From: Didymella arachidicola
Taxonomy: Eukaryota > Ascomycota > Dothideomycetes > Pleosporales > Didymellaceae
Length of the DNA stretch: 64,000 bases
Assembly (NCBI GenBank): GCA_016630955.3
Contig: CM049998.1
Location: forward strand, 1,426,001-1,490,000
Reading direction: 5' to 3'
Made by a program: the position numbers and the translations under genes
In this document: positions 1-11,030 of the stretch, in pieces
Layout of the letters: each line of letters starts with the position of its first letter
Numbering within the stretch: position 1 is the stretch's first letter
The notes under the pieces: model-generated
The model's input: the letters and a program-made list of their open reading frames with translations, nothing else
Databases searched by the model: none
What the model was told of the DNA's origin: nothing

Positions 1-20
1 ACGATGATGGACAGAGAAAA

Positions 21-488
21 CTAACCCTCTGGTGATGGCTGGACGTTACGAGCTATCGAATACAACTGGTTGAAGGTACCGTAAGAAGCCCTCAGGTAGT
101 GGGCTATCCGCCTGTGTACTCCGGCTTCCTCGGACACCTTGACATTTTGTGACACGATATATGAGCGAATGTTCGCAGCTCTGAGGTGTTGATGTATTGA
201 CTCTAATCGTTTCTCTGGATATGCAATAGAGATAATGGCAAGTTCGTCAAGCGACAACTTTGCAAGCTCTTTAACAAAACTATGTTGCTGATCCAGTTTG
301 TTGGTGAAACGTATGAAGGATTTGCATTTTTCGAGCGCGGTAGACCTTAACTGAGTTCCCGGTTCTAGTAGGCTCTTCACATGTTCGAGTCCTTGCACTA
401 TACGAACATGACCTTGGAGTGTTTCCAGCATGTGCTGGGTAGGCTCGAGTAGTGCTGGATTCTCGAACAGGTCGATGAACAAGGCCAT
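21..488 (-). CDS. hypothetical protein, 155 aa
   Basis: An uninterrupted minus-strand frame runs from ATG (486-488) to TAA/TAG just before the window edge. The predicted protein is helical and of mixed charge, with no signal peptide, membrane segment or family motif I recognise. Composition is protein-like (regular Leu/Ile/Val spacing, few Cys or Trp). The gene may have further exons beyond position 1. Nothing nearby hints at a role. It could equally be a fragment of an older gene, because the next 3 kb is rich in degenerate coding sequence. Confidence 0.4.
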   Translation of the reverse strand: MALFIDLFENPALLEPTQHMLETLQGHVRIVQGLEHVKSLLEPGTQLRSTALEKCKSFIRFTNKLDQQHSFVKELAKLSLDELAIISIAYPEKRLESIHQHLRAANIRSYIVSQNVKVSEEAGVHRRIAHYLRASYGTFNQLYSIARNVQPSPEG

Positions 489-912
489 GCTAATCGGTTG
501 ATGGTCCTGGGTGATTCTGTGTCTTGCAGTGTTGATAAACGGGATTTGAGAAAACTGGGTGCGGTGGAACTAAGTTTTGTTAAATTGGATTTTGCGATGC
601 GGGGTTGCGCTGAGCCTTGATTAAAGGAAACCGGGTTACCGAAATTGGGTTTGACCAAAACCTGGTTTCGTGAAAACCTGATTTTGCACACAATGGCTAG
701 CGCACGGAAGCGCCTTGGCACGATGACTGGCGGTCCGGACGAAAGCCATGTAACGTTAAAGTATATTTCCTTGGCGTATCCCTTGTCGATGGAACAGTGA
801 CTAATTCGTGCCGCTGATTCCAGGGTACACATAGCCTTTCATGTATTAGGTCCCAAGTTCATCTCGTTTACAGCTGATCAGCTGCCGAGCTCGTCTTGCT
901 GCGGTTTTCGGG

Positions 913-1438
913 TCACACTTGGTGAAATTGGGTTATATCATCGGGCTGTGTGGCTTGCAGATGCTGCGAGTTCTCGAGTCGCCGGAGCACTTCCTCAGAT
1001 GTATTGTGCTGTGACTCCACGAAAGACACCGTCGATGCCTCCCAATGGTCCCGGTGGCGCTTCAATGCTTCTTCGCATTGCTCCACTATCCATGGAGCAA
1101 TAACGGGCTGCAGCTTCTCGTACAAACCATTGTTTGCACTCGTTGCCTGAAGGGTTTCTTGCAATCTCCGGATCCTGCACAATCGAATCACGCACACGCC
1201 GAGCAATAGCAGGCGTCGATCTTGCCCTGACCCTGGGTGGCTTTTGCTTGTTGAAACGGGCCACGCATGGATGCTGCAGGTTGGGCCCAACGAGGTCGAG
1301 GACAAGACAAACCAAGTCCTGCCACACCACATGCTGGAAGCAGGCGATCCATGTCGAGGCAAGCGATAATGGCAAGCCCATCATTCCCACAGACGATAAC
1401 AGCGCGTATGTGGGACAAGGATATGACTTAACCCACAC
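913..1438 (-). pseudogene. degenerate coding relic, unknown family
   Basis: Two minus-strand frames that look like protein meet near 1160. The upstream frame (about 1438 to 1165) gives an Arg-rich stretch including ARSTPAIARRVRDSIVQDPE. The downstream frame (about 1160 to 913) gives an amphipathic helical stretch beginning LQETLQATSANNGLYEKLQP and ending ITQFHQV before a stop. They would join into one protein only with a frameshift, so I read this as a broken gene. An unrecognised intron is the alternative. No family recognised. Confidence 0.3.
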
Positions 1439-1593
1439 ACTCTTCCTGCAACAGGTTTCCGCTAGAGAGCGCTTTTGCAGACTATTTATTTCTGTTCAAC
1501 TCCCTAGAATTATTTGCTAAATATCTCAATACACACTATACGCGAGAATTTCAATATCAACTGCGACAACCGCTTCACTACATTGGATCGAAC

Positions 1594-2093
1594 TTGAACA
1601 CCACGAACTCTACCTACCACATTGCGATGTCACAATACGCGCCATCGATCTCTTCAGTAGCCACGTCTGCTGCATCCAGCGGACAGGCTCTTCGAATCAC
1701 GTGGGAGGGCAACCAGTACTACAATCAATCGAGCATGAGGGCATCCATCTCAGGCTTTATAAACCGGTGTGCTTACGGAATGGGCACGGATGACCCCCCT
1801 TACTATCCATACCATGCCCACGTCCTGTGCGTGCCCCACGGACCCAGATCATCTTCCACTCTTCTCAATCTCGTATCTTTGACCTTCACAATAGCTGGAC
1901 TGACTTATCCTCAGCTCAGGTCTACACGGCAGCCACAGCGACGACAGACAGCACTATACTTTCAAAATCTGGGCCCACAGGTATGTTACTAGGTACGACA
2001 AGAACCCTGAGGGACACACCTCCGCGGAGCCTGTTTGCTTCATCTACCACTACTACGAGGATAATACACACCGACGATGGCCCTGTCCCGTAG
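1594..2093 (+). pseudogene. possible coding relic, unknown
   Basis: Overlapping plus-strand frames (1594-1992 and 1827-2093) give Ser/Thr/Tyr-rich peptides such as SGQALRITWEGNQYYNQ and SQSRIFDLHNSWTDLSSAQV. The beta-rich, aromatic pattern is loosely reminiscent of fungal lectin-type repeats, but it is too short and too frame-shifted to name. Low complexity may explain part of it. Confidence 0.2.
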
Positions 2094-2279
2094 AAAGGGT
2101 GCCTTCGTCGACAAATACGCTCGGATTGGGAACACAAGCACTGGCACCATCGTCACAACCGGCAACAGCTTCTGAATGGGTCTGGGATCCAGCTCACGGG
2201 CGTTTTAGGAAGTTCGTGGATGGAGCGTGGCAGTGGGCGGGATCCTAGCAGAGATATGTACTTAGAGTCGCGTCAATTT

Positions 2280-3120
2280 ATATCCTCTAACATGCCTCGC
2301 TCCACTCGTTCCATGGTTCAGACTTCCCCTTCAGCATAAACCGTGTCTCAAACAGCTCTGCAGGCAGCATAACCTGGGCTAAACGTTGCTCCTTTTCTTC
2401 AATCGTCTTCTCCCACAGAATCGTCTTTTCTATCCGAGCTGTTGGAAATACGCTGCCAACCAACGCGGGTTCAAATTTTCCATTACCTCCCATCAACTCT
2501 GCATACGCTCCTGCGCCCATTCTACGTCAGTAGTTCCGCTGAGATCCAAGCATGCCTCGCCCTATGCATAACTTAGATTAGCTCCATCAACAATGTCGCA
2601 AAGCGAGACCATGTCGAAAATGTCCAAAGAGCTCTGCACCAACTCTTTCAACGGTGCATAGGGAACGCCGTTACGACTTCTGCGAACCTGAGTTTGCTCT
2701 ACTGATATCCGTGCGTGCATAGAGGGAACCAAGCAGAATTTATAGTCCACTAACTTACATTTCCCTGAAACCATGTGTATGTGTGCGCAAGCGATAGAGG
2801 TTGAGGATCCTGCTTCTGTTTGGCATAGACATATTCAACTCGTCTCTGAAGGATTTCTATCGCCTCGTCTATCCTCTCGGAAGGTACGCATATTTCCCAT
2901 TTCTATTCAGATATTAGTTTCGATTTGCATAACGCCGCGTAGAGGTCCATACATCCCGAACTCGCGGCACGCCGTAGAACATAAGCAACGACACGCCAAC
3001 AATGCAGCATGGTATCTGGTGTTGTTCGAAAGGCGTGTTACATCACGAATCTCAGAAGTGCCATGCCCCCAAGATGGCTGTCTGCTCATCTTCGTTCCAA
3101 TCAGACGTTGTAAGGAAGTC
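2280..3120 (-). pseudogene. eroded multi-exon gene, unknown product
   Basis: The minus strand carries spliceable coding pieces. One exon (about 2880-2765) reads RIDEAIEILQRRVEYVYAKQ and continues to YTWFQGN. It is followed by a GTAAGT donor near 2761, an acceptor near 2692, and an exon reading VRRSRNGVPYAPLKELVQSS to a TAG at 2562. A further 77-residue frame lies at 2287-2520. Upstream pieces (2907-3120) need several frame changes. I do not recognise the family. The gene is either strongly diverged or dead. Confidence 0.3.
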
Positions 3121-3137
3121 ACGCTGGGTGAGGCGAG

Positions 3138-3238
3138 TAACGTGCCCTGCCCGTAAGCGAGAAACGCCCCTCAGCGAGATGGATTCACCTTCTTCGCACC
3201 TCAAGCACCCCAACACACACCTAGACACGTGCAAGAAA
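3138..3238. repeat. dispersed repeat, copy 1 (pair with 10322-10415)
   Basis: About 95 bp here match, with substitutions, the reverse complement of 10322-10415. On this strand the segment can be read as PARKRETPLSEMDSPSSHL; the other copy reads PARKRETPLNEMSSPFTHF. The retained peptide-level similarity suggests a conserved coding exon or a short interspersed element. Neither copy lies in an intact gene. Confidence 0.5.
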
Positions 3239-3568
3239 GGTAAACTTCTTCTTTACCTCCCTATCTTTCAAGTCATGCAAAGCAGCAGAAAAATTACAGC
3301 AGTTTTAATAAGACCAGCATTTATCTTGCGCACAGCTCTAGCGACCACTTCGCCTTCTGTCTTTACTCTGTCGCTCAATCTTCACTCGTTCTGTCTCTTA
3401 AGTGCTTGACTGATAGGCCTAGCTCTGATGCACATTGCCGTAGTTTGCAAAGACAATAAGGCGCTAATTGTGTGAAGTCTGAGACTATCTCTATGCTCGA
3501 CGCGATCGCCCTTAGCGCTGTGCGTTTTAGCAGGCGACTCTTATGTAATTACATAACTGCTAAAGTAC
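3239..3568. other. intergenic, no gene seen
   Basis: Moderately AT-rich sequence between the degenerate region and the first pogo-type transposon. No coding, RNA or repeat signal was found. Confidence 0.5.
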
Positions 3569-5707
3569 TAGCGTGTTCGGCCTCGTGATGCACGCGGCGC
3601 GTGATGCACACCCCACCAACATTGACCTATACTGCGCACCTCCCCATAACTCAACCCCACGATGCCGTTAAAAGAAGCCCTCGCAGAGCTAGCTACTTTG
3701 AAGTATGGAGAACATTTTACGTATAAAGATCTTGCCCAGAAACACGGTTGTTGTCGCACTACGTTGAGCCGAAGGCACCAAGGTGTATGCGCGTCAAATG
3801 AGGTCAAATCAAAACACCAGCTAGTTCTCCACCCACGCGATGAAATAGAGGTTGTACAATACGTCAAATCACTTACCGAGAGACACCTTATGCCTACAAG
3901 AAAGATCCTGCGGAGAATCGTGAAGTCGCTGTGTCAATGGGAGCCCTCCGATCGATGGGTATCGCGCTTCCTTCATCGCTACCCCGACGACCTTCTCACA
4001 GCCTGGACCACGCCTATGGAAAAATCACGTCACGATGCTGCTTCATATGAATCCTTTAGCTCTTATTTTGACCTGCTGCACAGTACAATCAAGCAGCATT
4101 CAATAGAGCCTGAAAACACGTACAATATGGATGAGAAGGGATTCATGATTGGAGTGATGTCAAAGGGCGTCAGAATCTTCGATAAGCGACTCTTTGGGCG
4201 CCGGAAATACAAGCTAGCATCTTATGATGGCAACAGGAAGTGGGTGACAGTAGTAGGAGCAGTAGGAGCTGATGGTTATGCGTTGCCGCCCGCAGTCATC
4301 TATCCTTCATCGTCTCTCCAGCTCCAAGAGAGCTGGGTGCAGCGCGTCGACGCAGGGAAACACGATATACACTTTGGTACCTCAGTAAATGGCTGGATAA
4401 ATGATGCTCTTGGTGTTGCCTGGCTGAAGCAGGTGTTTGATCGCTATACAAGAGTAAGAGCGCGAGGGAAGTACAGGCTCTTGATCCTTGATGGCCACGG
4501 CAGTCACGTTACCCAGGCCTTCATCGAATACGCTCATGCTAACAAGATTCTCCTACTTATATTCCCTCCGCACGCAACCCACGCGCTTCAGCCGCTTGAT
4601 GTAGCGTGCTTTGGGCCGTTGGCACAGAGCTACTCCATGGAACTCCTTCACCGCGGCCATACCACAGAGGGGTGGGTGCCTGTAGGTCAAGCTGACTTCT
4701 TCCCGCTCTTTTGGGCAGCTTGGAAGAAGACCTTCACCAAAGACCTCGTTGTACAGGCCTTTAAGTGTACTGGAATCCACCCACCAGATGCCGACGTCGT
4801 GCTCAAGAAGTTCAGAATACCAACACCAAGGACGCCTAGCACGACCTCAGAGCCTACAGGGCCTCAGCCTGCACCAGGTTCACCTAGTTGGCGCAAGACG
4901 CAGCGGCTACTTAAGCGTGCAAGAGAAGAGGATAGGTCCAGTGCTGATGAGGCAGTTGATCAAGCCCTTCACCAACTCCACGTGCGATTAGAAGTCCAAG
5001 AAGCTCGGATTGAAGGCCTAGAAGAGGCTCTAAAGGCTAATAAGAATAAGAAGAGAAAGCGGAGGGTACTACCTTTGCAACCTATTGACGGTAATGACAG
5101 TGGTGGTGCAGTCTTGTGGAGTCCTTCACGCATTGAGCGCGCGAAGCAAGAACTCCAGGCAAAAGAGGACCTAGAGCGCGCTGCGGAGGCAGCAAAAGCT
5201 ACTAAGAAGGAGCTTCAACATCAGAAGAAGCTTATTCAAGCGAAGGAGAAGGAAGATAAGCGTGTTGAGCGAGAGAAGAAGAAGGTATTGACAGCTAAGG
5301 CACAGGCTGCAAAGCGCGCTCAAATTGAGGCTTGTAAAGAAGAGGCTCAGCGCAAGAGCAACGCAGAAAAAAGTACCCAATTGCCTAAACAGGCTAAGAG
5401 TAAGGCCTCACAGAGATCTCAGTCAAAAGTAACAAAGAATCGTGGTGGTGGTGCTGTGCGAAGGCAGGTGGCTGCCCATAAGGCGCCCTTACCACCTTCA
5501 CCCACAACAACGTCTACTGGCCGCACCACGCGTCCTCCAAAAAAACTGTGGTAGCCAAAAGTTTCGCAATAGTCTATATAGTAATCCACCAACTTATCTC
5601 GCGATAGTAGCGTTGTGGTGTCGATCAATAACCTCACTTATTCTGGGGTGCGAAAGTTGGTGGGGTGTGCATCACGCGCCGTGTGCATCACGAGGCCGAA
5701 CTCGGTA
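3569..5707 (+). mobile_element. pogo/Fot1-type DNA transposon, element 1
   Basis: A complete Tc1/mariner-superfamily element. Inverted repeats of 46 bp lie at 3575-3620 and 5656-5701 and differ at one position (GTTCGGCCTCGTGATGCAC... against its complement). A TA dinucleotide sits four bases outside each repeat (3569-3570; 5706-5707), consistent with TA target duplication, although the four outermost bases differ between the ends. A single transposase gene fills the interior. The intact gene and near-identical ends suggest a fairly recent insertion. The ends differ from the ACGT-starting ends of elements 2-5. Confidence 0.85.
3662..5554 (+). CDS. pogo-type DDE transposase, 630 aa
   Basis: Cut-and-paste transposase of element 1. 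The N-terminus (residues 1-60) is a psq-type helix-turn-helix (YKDLAQKHGCCRTTLSRRHQ), followed by a CENP-B-like HTH (about 60-125, containing DRWVSRF). The DDE endonuclease domain has its three aspartates in place: D157 in YNMDEKGF, D277 in LLILDGHGSH and D313 in LQPLDVACF (36 residues apart, i.e. DD35D). The last 200 residues are Lys/Glu/Ala-rich coiled coil ending in a basic tail, long for the family but shared with element 4. The ATG at 3662 lies 41 bp inside the left inverted repeat. The frame is intact and no intron is needed, so the protein could be active. Confidence 0.9.
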   Translation: MPLKEALAELATLKYGEHFTYKDLAQKHGCCRTTLSRRHQGVCASNEVKSKHQLVLHPRDEIEVVQYVKSLTERHLMPTRKILRRIVKSLCQWEPSDRWVSRFLHRYPDDLLTAWTTPMEKSRHDAASYESFSSYFDLLHSTIKQHSIEPENTYNMDEKGFMIGVMSKGVRIFDKRLFGRRKYKLASYDGNRKWVTVVGAVGADGYALPPAVIYPSSSLQLQESWVQRVDAGKHDIHFGTSVNGWINDALGVAWLKQVFDRYTRVRARGKYRLLILDGHGSHVTQAFIEYAHANKILLLIFPPHATHALQPLDVACFGPLAQSYSMELLHRGHTTEGWVPVGQADFFPLFWAAWKKTFTKDLVVQAFKCTGIHPPDADVVLKKFRIPTPRTPSTTSEPTGPQPAPGSPSWRKTQRLLKRAREEDRSSADEAVDQALHQLHVRLEVQEARIEGLEEALKANKNKKRKRRVLPLQPIDGNDSGGAVLWSPSRIERAKQELQAKEDLERAAEAAKATKKELQHQKKLIQAKEKEDKRVEREKKKVLTAKAQAAKRAQIEACKEEAQRKSNAEKSTQLPKQAKSKASQRSQSKVTKNRGGGAVRRQVAAHKAPLPPSPTTTSTGRTTRPPKKLW

Positions 5708-6324
5708 ACTAGGCTTAGTGTATGCAGCTGCAGTAAAATTAACTAACTTACAGGGTGGAATTATTCTAGAAGCTTCGCTGCACTAGCCACACCCTATTTA
5801 TTGCACAGCCTAACAGCCAACGCTAAGTTTGCAGGGGACACTATTCAGGGATTGACTACAGGCGCGCTGTGCTGTCTTGGCCAGGAAACAAATGCGCGAC
5901 GTTGCGTACATGCTACACCAATTCTGCCCATCAGCAGCTGTTCCTGCACAATTAGCTATTCCTACACAATTCACTCTATGTACTATACAGCAATCTGCGC
6001 CCTGGATACCTGTAACTGTTTCTATACTGCTTGACAAGATAATAAACAAGAGAAAACTGTTCCCTAACTAAGATTACCTAAGACAGACCAATATTTGTAA
6101 GATCACCAAATCTGCTACGCGTCAATCGTGCACGTCCACACCCTGCCCGACCCAACGCCCATAGCAACCGTGGTCCCACGCACAGACGAGCACGATGGCC
6201 GGTACTCTGACGGTATCCAGAGCATGTTCTTGTTTTCGTGCTTAATCCACGTCATGTCTGAGCTGAGGCTTGCGCTAAGATGTTGAGGGTGTTCAGCCTC
6301 AGCGGTCGCTTCGTGGTCGGAGGT
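5708..6324. other. intergenic, no gene seen
   Basis: No supported gene. The segment from 5930 to 6070 is AT-rich with repeated short TACACAATT-like words. Sequence 6120-6320 is less AT-rich but carries only overlapping short frames. Confidence 0.5.
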
Positions 6325-9300
6325 TTAGGGAATATTAATAGCAAACTTTCCTATCTCTGTAGAGATGCAAGAGCCGACAGGGTCAAAGGACAGACTTGTA
6401 ATAGTCTTTCCAATGTTTAAGGTTTGCAGACACTTGCCGCTGCTTGCATCCCACAGCTTGACAGTCTTGTCGTATGATGCTGACGCTAGCCGAGTCGAGT
6501 CGTGCGAAAAGGCAACAGACCTAACCCAATCGCTATGCCCTTCAAGCGTCTGCAGACACTTGCCGCTGCTTGCATCCCACAGCTTGACAGTCTTGTCGTA
6601 TGATGCTGACGCTAGCCGAGTCGAGTCGTGCGAAAAGGCAACAGACCTAACCCAATCGCTATGCCCTTCAAGCGTCTGCAGACACTTGCCGCTGCTTGCA
6701 TCCCACAGCTTGACAGTCTTGTCGCCTGATGCTGACGCTAGCCGAGTCGAGTCGTGCGAGAAGGCAACAGAGCTAACAAGATTGCTATGCCCTTCAAGCG
6801 TCTGCAAGCACGCACTCCAGTCACTGCTCATCGCTAGTTTGATAGTAACTCCTTCCGGCTCTTCATGCTGGAACAGCTTTCTGATCACGCTCCCTGTTGG
6901 ACTGAACAACAGTGCGGATGCATATAGCTGAAGAGGGTAGCTTTCGATTGCCCCTTTGTGGTACATGATGAAGCGGCGGGCATCTTCAAGAAGCGTAGTA
7001 AGCTCGTTCCCACTATGCATCTCCTGACTGTATCAGTATCTACACCAACAGTGGAGGGTAGACAAGGCGTCTGTGCAAGCCATACCTGAACCAGCAAGCA
7101 CAGCCTTGCCATTAAGACCACACCTTTTGCTACATTCTCGCACAGACTAAGACTTTCAAGCCAGTATAAGTACTTCTTCCTTACAAACTCACTGACAGCA
7201 TGGATGTCTTGCACAAGTTTGGCATCCTTCACCCCAGACTTAGGATTTGCATCGCACAGGTGATCGACCCAGTAGATGCACGGGTAGCGCGACGATGCAA
7301 GCGGGTTTAGCTCAGGCATTGCAATCTCGTCGACAGAGACCCCCGGTGCCTTCGCGCCGTACACGTCCCGGCGCAAGGTCCTCATTAAGACTGAGAGCGA
7401 TCTGGAAAAGATGCTGCGATGGACAGTCTCCGCACCATATTGAAAGACCTCTCCAAAAGCCTTAGCGAGGAGAAAGTCTTGTGCGGACTGGTGCACAAAG
7501 TAGACAGTGTCTCCTTGCACAGTGAGAAAAGACCCACAAAGGCTGATAATCTCCCGTACAGACTCTAAGTCATCCGCCAAATCTTGAAGCGCTTCCACAA
7601 GTACAACCAACTCGAAGATTGTGACTGGACGATACAATACTGCGGCTGATGCCAGTACCTGCTGACAGATCTCAGCTCCATCGGATTCCTTGATTTGCTG
7701 CATCATCCGCCTGTACAAAGAGTCCAGTCCAGGCGGGAATTGCGCTAGCTTCTTCAATACGTTCCACTTTGGTGTAGCTCTGAGATCTTGGCACACTAAA
7801 GCTACCCACAGGAAGGTGCCGTTGGCGTTGAGGGTCAGGTATCGAAGCACAGCGGATCGAACCTCTGCCTTGTACTGCTTCTCTTGTGCCAACTGATCGA
7901 TCTTCTGCTGGATGAAGATGTCGACCGCTGCCGCAACTGAATCGGCGTTCAGCTCAAGGCTCAAGTTGTGTCCTGCCCGCTTTAGCTGCGCTTCGATATC
8001 AGGCCAGTTGCGGCTCGAGACGATCCACTTGACGCGGGGAGACGCAGAAGACTGCTGTGCGACGAAACGAAGCAGCTTCGGCAGATCAGTGACACACTCG
8101 TCCAGCGCGTCAACGAGTATGTAAGTGGTGTCTAAGCTCGGGTCCTGCAGCACGTCTGCAAAGATCTCTGTCAAGGCAACCCATGCGTTTGCGTCTTCAA
8201 ACACGGCTTTGCCCCCTTGGTCATACTTCTTGCGAATGTGCGCGGTGAGCGCCGGCTGTTGGCTAACAAGCAGGTACAGCAGTCCGCGCAACACAGCTGT
8301 GGCGCTGTTGATACGCGAGTTAGTGGCCTGGCAGAAGAAGTAAGACACAGACGCGGTTCTAGCAACCATCTGCTGCAGCTCGTTGATAATGCCGCAGAGC
8401 AGCATTGTCTTGCCCTTGCCCGGATCGCCTTTTATCCAAAGCAGCTTGCTCTGTGTGCTGTTAAGCTATTGCTGGAAGCTGCTGTTGCTCATCACCCAGC
8501 GGTACGAACCGTCCAACAAGCCGCCCTTTGTGTCTTCGATGCGCCTCTTGTTGTCTCGCGGATTAGTAGTGCGTAAGTCGCGAAGGCACTCCTCTCGTTG
8601 CCGAACGCCCTCCTGCTGCCTTCAAATCCTGTTATGGAGCCGTTTGAAGGCTTCCTCTGTACCTTCACCGTAGACAGGCGCCATGTTGATGTTAAAGAGA
8701 CTAGATAAACAATACACTCTATCTTCTGGCCGCTTTGTTTGCCGATCTTGTCTCTAGCGAAACCGCTCGTCGATGCTGGACTAAGACAGCAGAGCTCCTT
8801 CCAGCACGTCGGAAGGGATGGTCGTAACTTCGTGGATCTGAGACTTTAGCGATGCCCGATCACCGAGCTTGTGCCACTCGCGCGAGTAGAACTTGACAAC
8901 GCCGGGCGCGAGCAGCTCCTGCAGCGTCCAGCCGCGCCTGAACCACTTGCTACCTCGGAAGTCCGAGTCCCACTGCGGCGAGTTAGCTTCTTCCCTAGCT
9001 GAGAAAGGCGAAGCAGGCACGTCGGACAGGTAGACATAGCATCGCGCTGCCTTGCGGTACCAGCGAAACATCGACTGGATAGCCAGCGAGTGCTTAGCCT
9101 TGTTGGCCTTGTTGATGCAGCAGGTGTCTACCCAGAAGTGCTGCAAGCCGTCGCGCTTTGCCTGCTCTCCACACAGCTGGATCTTGTTATAGCCAAGCTT
9201 GTGCTTTCCTGCGTTCTTTGTAAGATCTTTGAAGGTCACTTCTTCCTCATCTGTTCCCCAGGTGTGGGACAGAATTGCGTAGGGAGGTATCGCGTCTACG

Positions 9301-9359
9301 TCAACAATGTCAGCAGTGACACTGGGCACCCCATCTTCTCTGTAGTATAAAAGCCGCAT
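6325..9359 (-). pseudogene. HET-NACHT-WD40 (HNWD/STAND) gene, nonsense-mutated
   Basis: A single minus-strand frame encodes, in order, a HET domain (start MRLLYYREDG at 9359; AILSHTWG, WVDTCCINK and WTLQELLAP motifs), a linker reading MAPVYGEGTEEAFKRL (8684), a NACHT NTPase with Walker A GDPGKGKT (about 8420) and Walker B ILVDALDE, and C-terminal WD40 repeats. In fungi this architecture is a STAND sensor that triggers heterokaryon-incompatibility cell death. A 62-nt intron (7024-7085, GTATGG...TCAG, phase 0) separates the NACHT exon from the WD exon. Four stops interrupt the frame, at 8781-8783, 8754-8756, 8622-8624 and 8466-8468. Two of them replace expected Trp codons (TGG to TAG), as RIP would. 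The reading frame is otherwise continuous, so inactivation looks recent. Without repair it cannot make a full receptor, though the fragment 8405-6325 could still be translated. Confidence 0.85.
6428..6805 (-). repeat. three 126-bp WD40 repeats, two identical
   Basis: Three head-to-tail 126-bp units (6428-6553, 6554-6679, 6680-6805) each encode 42 residues with the LEGHS...VKLWD WD40 pattern. The first two are identical at DNA level. The third differs mainly at codons for residues just after GHS (DWVR versus NLVS) and at SASY/SASG, plus one silent change. Near-identity with changes at exposed binding positions is the hallmark of concerted evolution in fungal HNWD genes. Confidence 0.9.
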
Positions 9360-10293
9360 CGCTTCGCGTGGACATGTGGTGGGCGCGTGGGACAGCAGCG
9401 AGAGTCGTGAGACCTGACGCGGCGGCCTAGTAGCAGGGGCGTGCGGCGCCCCGTCACTCTACTGCATTCATGTGTCAGCAAGCGGAGGGCGACATGCGAA
9501 AAGCCACAAGGCCTTTAGCGAGCTTTTTAGACATTAGGGAATTGCAATGTTGTTACAGGCTGCGTCTGGTGGAGTTGGCGATGCTGTTGGTGTGCAAGGC
9601 TGGATGTCAGGCCTGGGGCGGGGCAGACACGGTTGAGAGCACGCGCCAGGGTCCATCCACCAGGCTGACAGCGGCTAATCCAGCGACGCTCGCACGTGTT
9701 GGTCTGATGCAGTGGAGCAGAGGGCCGACCTAACACAGCTAGTAGAGTAATAATTAGAGTTAGGGTCGCAGATTAATTAATTACAACCACAATGTATCTT
9801 GCAACAATGCCTAACTAGCCAGGCTGTTAAGGTCTGCGCGAGTCGTATAAGTTATCCCCTTGCGAATCCCGAGTACCGGCAGTCGCTCGAGAATGGGAGG
9901 ACACATGGCAGGTTTTGGAACAGCGCCACACTGTGAGCTTATTAGGCATAGCGTCAGATACAATAAACTCAGCCCTGCCGGTCTTCTTTCCACCACGTAA
10001 TTACACTAGAACCGGCCGCCAAAACGCACAGCGCCAAGGGCAGATACCGTCAACACGGAGATAGCCTCGGAGAACACATTCCTAACCTCTAATAATCTTC
10101 AGAACCTTAAGCAATGTGTATATAGGCTAGGCCTACTGTTGTAGTATTCCAGGCTTAAAAAGAAAATAAAGGGCCGCGATAGAGCAGAGTCTAAAGGCAG
10201 AATAGCCTTTAAAGCTGCGCGCAAAATAAATGCTAGTACAATTACAACTGTTGTAAATTTTCTGCTGCTATGTCTGAATTAAAAGAGAAGAGG
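9360..10293. other. intergenic, no gene seen
   Basis: Upstream region of the HET-NACHT-WD40 pseudogene followed by AT-rich sequence (about 9740-10290). Only short frames without coding character occur. No RNA gene was recognised. Confidence 0.5.
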
Positions 10294-10321
10294 CTAAAGA
10301 ACAGTACTACGCCTACTGCAG

Positions 10322-10415
10322 ATGTCTGGATATGCGTAAGGACGACTGAAGTGCGTGAAGGGTGAACTCATCTCGTTGAGGGGCGTTTCTCGCTTACGGG
10401 CAGGGGACGTTAGGA
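10322..10415. repeat. dispersed repeat, copy 2 (inverted relative to 3138-3238)
   Basis: The reverse complement of this segment matches 3138-3238, with the shared core CCTGCCCGTAAGCGAGAAAC. Read on the minus strand it gives PARKRETPLNEMSSPFTHF. It is surrounded by non-coding sequence up to the kinase gene. Confidence 0.5.
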
Positions 10416-11030
10416 TGTTTGATGTTGAGACGTAGTGTAAGCATGGTATCGTGGGGATGAGAGAATTTAGCAGTTGCCAGGTGGCGGCCGGTGGGTGACG
10501 CAAGTCTTCTTGCGGCGGGCTCACGACGAATTAGACGCCGAGAAACGTGCACACCACTAATCTAAAACCATCCTCGCGCCACGCCCGCCAGGCTTTTAGC
10601 GTCAGCTCGCACGGGGCTGGACAGCAGCTGCAGTTCACAACTTCAGCGGCCCCGTGCGACACGCTAGTGCGGGGTCGATTCGAATGCGGAGCTCGATTCA
10701 GATTTGGCGCTTATTTCAACCCGACCACTTGGCCTCCCGCATCTTATTTTAACTTTGCATTGCGCTGTTACCTTCGGCTCCTTGTTCAAGTGCCTTCCAT
10801 CACCTGAGCACCTGCAAATCGACTGATCCGCACTTGTCTCCTTACGACGTTTGGGCATTTATAATCAGACTGTCTAGCTACTCTCGCGCCTGACATCCTT
10901 GTTGTTAGGCAGCAAAAGGCACCTGGCGCTCGATCCTGGATACTTGGCGGATCAGCTGCCTCCCAAAGAATCGATACTTTGACCGACGTCTTCCAGACCA
11001 ATCTGGCCGTCCAGACCTCAGCTTTGGCCA

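Noticed and set aside
5930..6070. Possible tRNA or small RNA in the AT-rich block after element 1
   Set aside because: No A/B-box or cloverleaf could be drawn. The repeats are simple TACACAATT-type words.
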